From positions 943,501 to 1,007,500 of the forward strand of contig JARFIY010000361.1 in the NCBI GenBank assembly GCA_036346155.1: 64,000 nucleotides of DNA, given 5' to 3'. Position 1 is the stretch's first letter. Every line of letters begins with the position of its first letter. A program made the translations under genes and the position numbers. This document shows positions 54,405 to 64,000 of this stretch, piece by piece. This DNA is from Sinelater perroti. Its lineage: Eukaryota; Arthropoda; Insecta; Coleoptera; Elateridae. The notes under the pieces were generated by a model, which worked only from the letters and a program-made list of their open reading frames with translations, searched no databases and had not been told where the DNA came from.

Positions 54405-56455
54405 TTCAGCTACATCTTGCTAGATTTCATTTACCACGTTTTTAGGAAGAATGAAAGTGGATGATTCTAAGTGAGATATAATATATTTAATGGGTACACA
54501 GTTTGGAGTAACACCAAAACTAAAACTTTTTATAAGAGCCTGAATAGTTATGTGGGATGGTGTTTGTTAGTAATGGTTGGGTTTTGGCTAAGTGATTTCC
54601 ACACAATTAGGGAAATTTACGTTTTTAAATATCTTCGGATATACATGACGCTTTGTCCCAAAGAATTCCAAATAATAACGTTGATATTGGAGGTTTAATT
54701 TATAGAAAATTCCATAAAGTTTCGAATTGGTTTTAGCAAGAGTTCTTCCTATTGATAGTTGAGTAGTTCAGTTTACAACTTCAGATATCTCAGTTGAAAA
54801 GACTTAAAAGATAGAGGGCATTGAAATTTAGATTTTTAAATATTCTTCTTTAACATGGCAATGGTTGTGAATCATATAATTGATGCACATACCATAATTT
54901 ACTTATAATGTTTAAGTTTATTTTCCTAATCGTAGGTTCTGACCAAGTTTGACGAATATGGTTTTCTTTATTCTCCTAAATTTTCTCTCTCCTAACATTT
55001 TTTGATATTTTGCTTGATTCCTTTTTATACTGAGTAAGTTTCTGCGTCTAGAGATTCATATTTATTTCACGTAGTACTTTAGTAATGATATAATTTATTC
55101 CATCTTCTATAGGTTGTAGCATTAGTTGTTTGTTGTTTAAATCCTTTGTAATATATTTATATTTAATAGTGTTGTTCATCAATGCTAGTAAGGGATTAAT
55201 ATTTTTTTTTGGCCAAAAATATGTATAATATTTTTGGTCAAGTTTTCCTAACTTATTTATTGAACTTGTTAGTTTCTTAATTTCTTAAATTGCAATATCT
55301 CTTGTTGGTAATTGCTTGATTGTTATCACTTGTTAATTATTTTATGAACGGAAATATCGTTGGATGTGATAATAAAATTGGATAAAATGTTTTATATATT
55401 GCTATTGCTGCTGCTGACAGTGCCTGTAAAAGATTTGACGACTAACTGTATGACTTATATTTCTGTCGTGTCGTTTAAATAGTTAATTTGTAGTAAAATT
55501 AATAGTGTCAATTGATTTCAAATTTACAATATATTTACTATACGGTGAAACATACCTAAAAATTGTAAGATAAAACTTTTTGATAGTACTTGGTATGCTG
55601 CCCATTTATAACAATCAAAGTTATCACTTCAGCTGAAAACAAGTGTATATTGATTAGTCCTTACTGCTACACCAAACGCGAAGATTAAATGTAATGGTCT
55701 TATGTTAAGGTTACTTTAAGCTCTCATACTAAACATACTGATACATCCATAAAGCGCTTCCTGTTTGATAACGACAAAATTTAGCCATAAATAACTTTAC
55801 TGCGATCGTAAAATTTCGCCCTCAATTGTAAGCTGGGGCTTCAACATGATCGGCTTGTCTTTCCTCACTCTTCTTATATTCTTTACGGTTTAAGTGCCTT
55901 CTTAACAGTGTCATTTTCTCATTTTTATACTTAAAATGTTTAGCGATCTCGGCGAAACAACCATTTTACGATCTGCCAATTTTGGGGTTATATAATAAAC
56001 TTGCGACATCATAGGCTAAGGGGCGTTTCTACACAGTGTGATGCATATATGTGCCTATAAAAATATTTAAATCATATTTTAATCATTGCATTATTATGCC
56101 GGTTATTTTGAATGATTGTAGTTGAAGTTGAATACTTTTTCTTTATATAAGTACGTGGTTTTCCAGGAAACAATTTTGCCGTGAGTTCTTAATACTTTCA
56201 TTGCTACAATTCATTTTTGCTTTCGGATCCTAACCGTAGATCTACGTTTTTAAGAAAATCTGGTTTCCTATTAGCAGTCAAACATGTCATTAGCATGTCA
56301 ATTTCCTCTCGCAACAGCAGCCATGGAACACGTTTTCTTTAAAATATGACATACTCTAGTTGTGTTCATTTTCTAGTTCTCGGGCTGTCGATGTTCTGCT
56401 GCTTGCTAGTTTTTCAAAACATGGATCAATTTCAACAGTTTTTTGGTCTTATCTA
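54405..56455. other. AT-rich, no recognised feature
   Basis: Short frames only. A 75-residue plus frame at 54471-54698 has no known motif. Confidence 0.45.
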
Positions 56456-56462
56456 AATTATT

Positions 56463-56935
56463 TGTACCACTGCTTTATTCCTGCTTTGTTCTTTGCATCC
56501 TTCCTGACAATTTTTTTAAATTCGAGTAATTCCTGTGAACGATTGTCTCAGGTTCCCCCAGTACAGCCCATACGTCCAGATAGGCTTTAGTATACTTTTG
56601 TAGAGTAGTACCAAGGTGTCGGACGTTTTCTGCTTGCGGAAGTGGTGTATTATTAAGGGTAACTGATCGACATGTTCCTCTTCTGAGTGTGAAGGTGGCT
56701 TGGGTGGACTTATTTCCGTTTGCTTTTATACGCCGAAGCCGAAGCCAGTCTTGCACTTGGTTGAGAGAGATTTGTAAGTTTCTTGATACAATAACAGGAT
56801 TTTCGTGAGTTGGAAAGAATTGTAGTATCATCTGCAAATGTAGTCGAGATTGTAAGGTCGGTGGTAGGTGTATCTGCCGTGTACAATAGGTAGAGCACGG
56901 TTCCTAGTACGCTTCCCTGCGGTACACCGGAGTCA
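56463..56935 (-). pseudogene. Jockey-type RT fragment (distinct subfamily)
   Basis: Minus strand from 56935: DDSGVPQGSVLGTVLYLLY, TADTPTTDLTISTTFADDTT (both catalytic Asp intact), a frame change, NPVIVSRNLQISLNQVQDWL, RRIKANGNKSTQATFTLRRG, VTLNNTPLPQAENVRHLG. Then, after another break, LKPIWTYG-like sequence. It begins exactly at the V-P-Q-G motif and covers only palm and thumb. Subfamily resembles BS/X-type Jockey elements rather than the 43.9 kb copy. Confidence 0.75.
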
Positions 56936-56939
56936 TCTA

Positions 56940-59555
56940 GATAAAAAAATCCTCAAACATAAAGGAATTACTAGAAGAGACTGCTTCACCTACTCCAAAC
57001 TCCTATGAGTCTTGCACAAAATAGGGATAAAAAATTGTAGTCCATGAAAGTCAGGCGAGTTTGACGACTATTAACGATTTTTCTTCTAAACTATGCTTAA
57101 GTCAATTTTGACATGTTAGCAAATAGTTCTAGAAAATTGCATACATTTTTATTTGCACATAATATTATTTAGTTATTATGATAAATAATATATGCTTTCC
57201 CACTTAAAGCAATTTCACACCATTATCAAAATTAGTATGGAAATAGAACAAAAAGGTTTTCTCTTCCTTTTTAAGCACTCTAATAAAGAATTCTTTGTGC
57301 GATAGTTTTTATTATATAGTCTATAAAAAACCATATTAACCACTACCCAAACGCTAAATCTTACCATTACCCTACTCAAAACTGTTCGCTTACAAAATTC
57401 CTGATATCAGATCCATTACACATAAAAAAACCCGACAGATCCTTAAACCATTACCACATCTTTACTATATGACGGATATTCCAACAAATTCTTAAAAAAA
57501 TTAAAACTCTCAATCCCATATTTTTCCTGGCAAAGAAAAAGCGTTTTCGTCTTATATCAAAGGCTTTACTCAAAAACAGTTGTATTAGATGATAATGCTA
57601 TAGCTCGCTTAGTCGCTCAGACAAGGTTCATCAGATTCGCAAATCTCAAGAAGTACATGATATACTCTTAATACCTCAATACAAGAGAAAGTACCAAACG
57701 CTTATCTATCAGAAGAAAAACGGGATTGCCGTTTTATCATGAGACAGAAAAAATTTTGTCGGTTTTTATTAAAGCTTAATGTTGCACGTATTATATAATT
57801 TTAAATGCTGGTCAACATTTCGGTTGTATTTAATTCCATTTATATACAAAAATAATGTTTCTGAGTGATGTGTTACTTATAACACACACAAAATAGCGGA
57901 AGAGTAGTTTATATATATTTTTCTTTTTCAACAAAAAATTGATGAAAGCTAAACATAAAATAAATATCTGCACAAGTTATATCGCCACTAGACCAAGAAT
58001 AGGGTATAATTTTTCTTTTGCAAGTGGCTAAAGTATCGTTTTCTCTAATAAACCGAATCAAATTAAATGGTACGTTTCTTATTAAATTACTTTTACACAG
58101 CATTTAAATAAACCTTTTTATTTAACTTTGCACCAATAAAAATTCATTTTTTGATTACACCGAGCATTTTGAAATAACGAACCTGTAGCTATATAATATA
58201 TAAATAAATATCACTGCAGGTTAATATTTACACCAAGAGCTTTAATTTAATTATCTGACGTGGTTGTAATTGTAAATAAATAAAATTTCGAAGTTACTTC
58301 TTTAAGATTTCTTTTGATAAGTGCTGCCAAATTAAAAAAAAACTCATGTTGCAGATAGCGCCTCTGCCAAATTTCAAACAATTGTTCAAGAATTATTTTT
58401 AATTAGCTTTAAGTGAAAGTCCAGTATATTTGCAAGAGATAGTTTTACAACAATTTTCTAAGATCATCTCAAAACGTCAGTTTAATTCTTAAATTAGCAA
58501 AGTTGAAGTACTTGAAAATTGTCTGGAAAGGGAAGAATCAACTCAAAAAGCATGTGTTCCAAAGCTCACCTATTTATAATTTGATGCGCTTGCTAATTTA
58601 TATCAATATTTTTTTTAACAATTATTTTCATCTAGTATATGTCCACTCAGGCTGCTACACCATCCAAAATTGTTAATACTATTTTAAAACCATAGTTCAA
58701 ATACAAGAATATAGTGTTTTTTGCTTCAACAAAAACAGAATACCAGTCAATTTTGCACTACCATGCGATCTAAGTATTAGTATTTAAAGAAAATTATACT
58801 CATTGTACGACCACATTTATATAATATTGGGAGTTCTAAAGAGTTCAAAGTACCTACCCCCATCATATTATCGCCAAGTATAACAAATATATAGCCTATC
58901 AACAGATAGAAGAGTGTTCTAACACTCCTGTATTGAAGGTTCAAACCATTTCGTACAACTACTTACAAGCGTATTTGTTACCTTTGAGTTCCCCATACCA
59001 TAACCAACGAGTACAGGGTACGGCGCTCTTTGTAATGACGTGAGATGCGCAACAAGATTAAAAGGAAACATCTTGTAAACAAGATGATAAACCTAATTTC
59101 ATTTTTGTCTAAAGCCCAAAATAAATTTTTTCAAAAAGTTCTAATGAAGCGTCATTACAAATATGTAGATTTCTGGGAAAATGTGAAAGAGGTGGTTTGG
59201 CGAATGGTTTAGAAAAATGCAGAAGTGGAAAGGGTATAGTGTAGGAAAGTATTTAAGATTATAAAAATAAAAGGTGTATTGAAAAACATTCCTAGTACCC
59301 AATATACAGTATGAGAAGTATTTAAATATTTAAGTTTTTATACAATATATTATTGATACCGTCATGTAAAAATTACCACTTCTTAACTCTCATGGTGACC
59401 TATCAATGATAATTTATGGGTAACCTTGCACATGGTTTAAATTTCGTTTAGTATTTACAGGGAATGACTCTTATACTGAGAGATACCCAGGCGGTATTTG
59501 AAGTTTTAAAAAGGAAACTTCAGTTTAGAAGTCTGTCACAGAGGAGAACATGACT
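56940..59555. other. AT-rich, no recognised feature
   Basis: 57300-57760 is comparatively C-rich on plus and has broken frames without recognisable motif; the rest is AT-rich. No element assigned. Confidence 0.4.
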
Positions 59556-59559
59556 AATG

Positions 59560-59905
59560 TTAGAAAAAGTCTCCAATCTGTTAGGCATATAACCTATTAC
59601 GCGATAGAAAAATGTTTGACTCATTTCTACACTAAGAATTTATAACATGGTGCACGAATACCTCTAGGTAAAAAAGAAACAAGCATATGACAAGATGCAT
59701 CTCGTGATTCTACAAAATGCTGAATGAGTTGGAAAATGGAACATCTCGCTCAGTCAACAACAGTGTACCAAGTGACGAATCTTATTTTACTTTTATGACA
59801 AGCCACCTAAAGCCTAATATAAAGTTTTTCAAAGACGAGTACCTTCCAATAGCTCAGGGTAATAAGTGTGCCCAGATTCTTAAGCAAACATGAAAGAGTT
59901 GGTGG
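59560..59905 (+). pseudogene. Mariner transposase fragment around the first catalytic motif
   Basis: MLNELENGTSRSVNN then VPSDESYF (59719-59790) corresponds to the segment W-C-x-x-M-L-x-x-F-x-x-G...I-V-T-G-D-E-S-W-x-Y with the catalytic Asp kept; the next frame gives FYDKPPKA and YKVFQRRVP, corresponding to Y-D-P-E-T-K-x-Q-S-x-x-W. An IPLGKKETSI stretch upstream may be I-P-H-x-L-x-x-x-x-K-x-x-R. Short and decayed; later motifs absent. Confidence 0.45.
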
Positions 59906-59909
59906 TAAG

Positions 59910-61635
59910 TGTAAATGCTGTGTTGAAAAGTATTTTGAAATACCATAAAAATAAATTACAAAACTTTCTAAGTACTCTATGTACATTAAATCTTAATTTA
60001 GAAATCGGTTATATCAGCTATAATCTGTATTATTAAATATATCATTCCGCTAAAAAACAACGTGTACTTCCATTTTAGCTAAAATGTTATTTTGCAACTG
60101 CTACATGTTGTTTAAGTACAAATTCTTATTAAAATAAAAATTCAGGCACATTTCAATCTAGAAACGAAATTTAAATTTCCATTACCTCACAATTAGTAAA
60201 TTACTAGTTCTCCTGTAACCTCTGATGTTCCATTATGTTATAATTACATTTGTGACCTATTCTGAGAATACATCTTAAAGAAATTTAAACCATGTTTCAA
60301 TTTCTTCAAAATGTTACTCAAAACCATGTGAATGTATAGGTCATTAAATAATGGAATGTGCCTGCAATCACGATCAAACCAATTCTAAAAGGTTTGGGTT
60401 TTCCTTGACACCTTTTTCTACGGGTTGTATGTTTTATCCATTTTTTGGGATAATATAAGAGGCAAATAAAAACGATGCTAATAACAGAGAACAATATTGT
60501 ATTATATATAATAATCCATAACAACACATTTCTGAGTTTGCATTAACTGAGATGCTCCTTGCCACTTAAAAAATGGAAATTTTTGCGTAAAACAATTATT
60601 TGAATAATTACTTTTACTATCTAAAAAGTATAAAAATGACCAATTATATTTTTAGATCATTTCCACACTTTTGGTCCACCCTGTGCTTACCTTTATTAAT
60701 ATTTCGAACAAAAATAAATTTTTATAGAACAAACATGGTATATAAAAAAGTAACAATAATTTCAAAACAAAATAAAGTTTAAATAAATCTTGTTACAAGG
60801 AGCAATTCAAGAGTTTCTTGAATCAAATATATTTATCTAGTTGGATTGACTACCTTTCCACATAAATTGACTGTACCAAATAGATTTGTGTAGCAGTATG
60901 TTTGTGAGTTGAATTTAAACAGTTTTACGTGCTTTTAATTGGGGATAAAAATAAATTTCCGGTGGCTATCAAATATTTTTATTTGTTCCGAAGGTTATAT
61001 TTTCCACCATGAGTTTTTGGGCTTTGGAATTTAAATGTGACCCCATATTCCTAAGAAGTAACGTTTACTGTGTTAAAACACGACCACCACACCAAAGATT
61101 TTGTTTTAACAAACTGCCTAAAATTGAAAAGTTTTTATGTTACATAGTAAATTGTATTTAAAAAAATCAGGTATCACCTTTGCTCTATTCAGACCAGAAA
61201 CGCATTAAAGCATGATTGGTTGGAAGTGGATCCACCCAATTTTTAAAAAATTCCACATTACACACCAGAAATTAAAATTCGCTCAATTCTGTTCGACACG
61301 GTAGATTGTTTCCAAAAAGTTTATTCAATCTGAAGGAAAGGTATACCTTCTGACTCCATTAGATTTACACTTATTCCCAAAATTCAAAATATTTTTGACT
61401 GCAAAAATGGGAATAGGATCTAAATAGTTATTTTGGCAATCATGAAGTCACTTCCATTTACTTGAAAAAGTTATATATACCGAAAAACAAGTTGTTGATC
61501 AAATATGTAGAAATATAAATTTGCAATAATATAATTTCAAACCTTTAAAATACAAGGTTACTATAAAAGAGTCATTGGGTTTGGAAACATATATTTCACA
61601 ATGTATTTTGGATAGAATATTAAGTAACACATGAA
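59910..61635. other. AT-rich, no recognised feature
   Basis: Includes a 69-residue hydrophobic minus frame (60318-60527) without known family. Nothing else recognised. Confidence 0.45.
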
Positions 61636-61639
61636 AAAT

Positions 61640-62640
61640 AGGAAAAAGATCAAAATTTTAAGCGTCCAGATGGCAGCACGGGGCCAATTTGCAAAATGAC
61701 GACAGTGCATCAGAAAGTGTTGGTATCGGAGGGAATTATCGGTTATTACGGTGCAATGTGCATTCATAAGGCAGTACGAAAGCCATCTGAGCATTCTGCG
61801 ATGGTATCGCAAATTCAAGAACACAAGTTCTGTAAATAAACTGTAGAAGCACCAGAAGACCAGCCGTTTCCGGCGACACAGTAGAGGTAAAGTCGTAAAC
61901 TTAATATTTCCAGCAAACTGTAAGGAAAATTTTACGCCAGCGATTGAGATTCAAATCATACAAAATTTACGTCTTAATGACTATATATCACAAAACTATT
62001 CTTGTATGGTAGTGAATGAAGCGATGTAGGACGATAAATTTGCTAACTATCTAATATTCAGCGACCAAGCGACATTTCATGCAATTGCAATGGTGAACCG
62101 TCACAATTTTTGGATATGGGGCACGGAAAATCTTCACACCGTTGTTGTACATGAAAGTGATTTGCCAAAACTTAATTTTTTTGGTGCATCCTGTATGGAC
62201 CTTTTCCTTCAGTGAAAAGACTGGGATGGGCATAACATAACTATATAACTTGCAGTTATGGCTTTTTCCACAACTGACAGAGAATTTCAAAAGTTTCATA
62301 TTGCGAAAATCTGGGACTCCGTCTCATTGGTATGGTGAAGTGCGTAACTATTTAAATGGAGAACTTCGTTTTTGCTATTTGGAGAGGATTTGGTATTATT
62401 CGGCTGCCTCCCCCTCTGCTTGTGATTTTTATTTTTTGAGGTTACATTAAAGATCTAATTTACTTGCCACCAACGTCGATAACATTAGAGACCGCATTAC
62501 TGCTGTTGTTAGAAGCATTAATGGGGACGCACACAGCGTTTGTAGGCCGAACTGGACTACCATTTAGACGTGTGTCGTGTGACCGAAGCAGCTCACGTCG
62601 AACATTTGATGGTATGAATAAAAAATTGGACTTTTTCCCT
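61640..62640 (+). pseudogene. Mariner-like transposase, nearly full length but decayed
   Basis: Plus-strand pieces in order: SVITVQCAFIRQYES and LSILRWYRKFKNTSSVNK (helix-turn-helix, 61735-61840), RLNDYISQNYSCMVV (61970-62010), YLIFSDQATFHAIAMVNRHN with FWIWGTENLH (first Asp kept, 62045-62140), LPKLNFFGASCM (62165-62200), QLWLFPQLTENFKSFILRKS then GTPSHWYGEVRNYLNGELRF (62250-62370; the Q-Q-D-G-x-P-x-H motif reads R-K-S-G, so the second Asp is gone), SACDFYFL (62413-62437; third Asp kept) and LDYHLDVCRVTEAAHVEHLM (62545-62605). Matches the family of transposases with a DUF4817-type N-terminal domain. Many frame changes. Confidence 0.75.
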
Positions 62641-62644
62641 TCCT

Positions 62645-64000
62645 CTTCATGTATCCGTTAACATTATATCCGTGATACTTTGTGATATCTTTTTAAGACC
62701 CGATAATTCTTTTGCAGTAACTTGTACTAACACAAAAAATGCTTTCGCACAAACATCAGCACTCATACATTTGTTATTGATTTGCTGATAGTAAATTGAT
62801 TAGTACAAAAAACATTAGAAAAATTGGTGGTGGAAAAAAGTAAAAACGGAAAAACCTCTATATTTCTAGATATCTATACAAGATTATATATGTATTCAGA
62901 TTAGATGATTTAAATAAAACACGTTAGAAAATAAATAAATAAAAAAAATTTAGATTACCATAGTGATAATGATCTTAAAGTTTAGAAAATTGAATAGGAG
63001 TTTTTAAATATTTTTCAGTTCTACTGATTGATCTAATTGCTGATTTCTTAAAGTATTACCTACGAGTACTGACATAAAATACAACTTTTTATGTATATCT
63101 ACAAAAAAACTAAACATTTTTGCTGATCTGAAAATTACTGGCTTTTATTCCTTCGTGAGTAACAAATTTATTTTCCACCCCTATGATAAATCGTAAACTA
63201 GCGTGACACACTGCACAGTAGTAACACGATAACAATGATTCACGTAAAAAAGGGAAATGGTGAAATTGGTGTAATTTTGGTATGAGAAAAGCCGGATAAC
63301 GAAGCTAGGACAGAAAGAGGCGAAACCCGAATGTATTTAGGTATCCATATGGTTTATAATAAACTTTCTAGTAGAAGGAGAATGATTTAATTAGAACAGT
63401 AAGCGTTTGGCCAAATACCTAAACATTATATTACACATATTTGTATAAGACGGAACGGGTAGAGGCCGATCATCCCTTGACGTGACCTGACTGCCGCACG
63501 GATGGGCTTCTAATAGAAACACCCCGCCGCAAACTTCTCCCGTAGATATGGCTCCGGGCGCGGACCCCATCTACTCTGCATGAGGCATGAAACGGCATTG
63601 CATGTCAAACATATTCTCTGCGGAAATTGTCAGTGTGGCGGTGCGAGGAACTGCGCCGGTGACAGAAAATCTTTTTCGGCAGTTGCCCATATAATTGAGT
63701 GTCGAGGAGCCCTGTAGCTGAAAGCAGAAAAAGCTCTTTGTAACAAACCCACCAAATTATTAATTTCCGACACGATTGCGGAGCGGGATTTTTAGGTCGG
63801 GTCCCTTTCTTACCCGAACACACCAAAAGCGTGTCTCCTGTCCGCGGATTTGCATACGGCCTGGACGTCCTCGCTGTTTTGTTAATTCCCAAAATCGCAC
63901 CGAAACCCGATCTGGGATAGCGGCGCGCTTACCGTTCTGCCACTATTCTCTCCTGAATGTAGCCCCTGGTGCCTCTGCCTGTTATGGACAATTACCAACA
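62645..64000. other. AT-rich to 63430, then GC-rich to window end; possible SINE head
   Basis: 62645-63430: nothing recognised. 63430-64000 is GC- and CpG-richer, with a 95-residue minus frame (63605-63892) of no known family. At about 63890-63955 the minus strand has gtggcagaacggtaagcgc and, about 30 bases on, cgggtttcggtgcga, resembling box A and box B of a tRNA-type promoter. Confidence 0.35.
63890..63955 (-). ncRNA. Possible tRNA-derived SINE head
   Basis: Box A-like TGGCAGAACGG and box B-like GGTTTCGGTGC in proper order on minus. No second copy of this sequence was found in the window, and a tRNA cloverleaf does not close. Weak call. Confidence 0.25.

Noticed and set aside
1..64000. CRISPR arrays, operons, bacterial promoters, integrons or phage genes
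   Set aside because: No regularly spaced direct repeats with unique spacers and no prokaryotic gene organisation; the content is eukaryotic transposon DNA.

Overview
The window reads as AT-rich nuclear DNA of an arthropod, most likely an insect. I find no host gene I can support. Everything recognisable is transposable-element DNA at different stages of decay, and its family mix (Jockey-type and RTE-type LINEs, Penelope-like elements, rosa- and other mariner-type transposons, tRNA-derived SINEs) is typical of insect genomes. The species cannot be named from this sequence.

Layout. 1-658: 5' end of an RTE-type LINE on the minus strand. 2035-2485: mariner deletion derivative. 4440-6690: pogo-like DDE transposon with long inverted ends. 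7090-8340: two halves of a Penelope-like element in opposite orientation. 9330-12095: Jockey copy lacking its endonuclease. 12.1-16.6 kb: no element recognised. 16.6-21.6 kb: broken Jockey copy holding a SINE and an antisense LINE ORF1 remnant. 21.6-23.5 kb: LINE lacking its RT core. 23653-24936: nearly complete rosa-type mariner. 25.1-25.9 kb: LINE tails. 28.2-31.6 kb: another old Jockey copy. 31.9-34.6 kb: Tc1-like, LINE and mariner remnants. 34.6-39.2 kb: inverted pair of an uncharacterised repeat family, one arm split by a near-complete RTE LINE. 41.2-48.7 kb: minus-strand LINE split by a full-length Jockey element. 49.0-49.4 kb: mariner deletion copy. 51.07-51.74 kb: GC-rich tandem repeat. 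52.9 kb: second SINE copy. 53.5-54.4 kb: second Penelope copy. 56.5-56.9 kb: Jockey fragment. 59.6-62.6 kb: two more mariner remnants.

History. Two insertions can be dated relative to their hosts because 11-bp target-site duplications survive: the Jockey element 43933-48041 inside a LINE, and the RTE element 34950-38250 inside the uncharacterised repeat. Both keep 5' ends, 3' ends and duplications yet are broken mainly by small frameshifts, several beside homopolymers, so some breaks may be assembly errors. All elements here look non-autonomous as sequenced: the RTE reverse transcriptase has YADG instead of YADD, and the rosa-type transposase has Asn in place of its second catalytic Asp.

The least explained objects are the inverted repeat family with a conserved FHQDI...MMADY protein motif (34603-39180) and the 51.1-51.7 kb tandem array. 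Element assignments were made by translating by eye and recalling family motifs; no database search was run, and coordinates of degraded elements are approximate.
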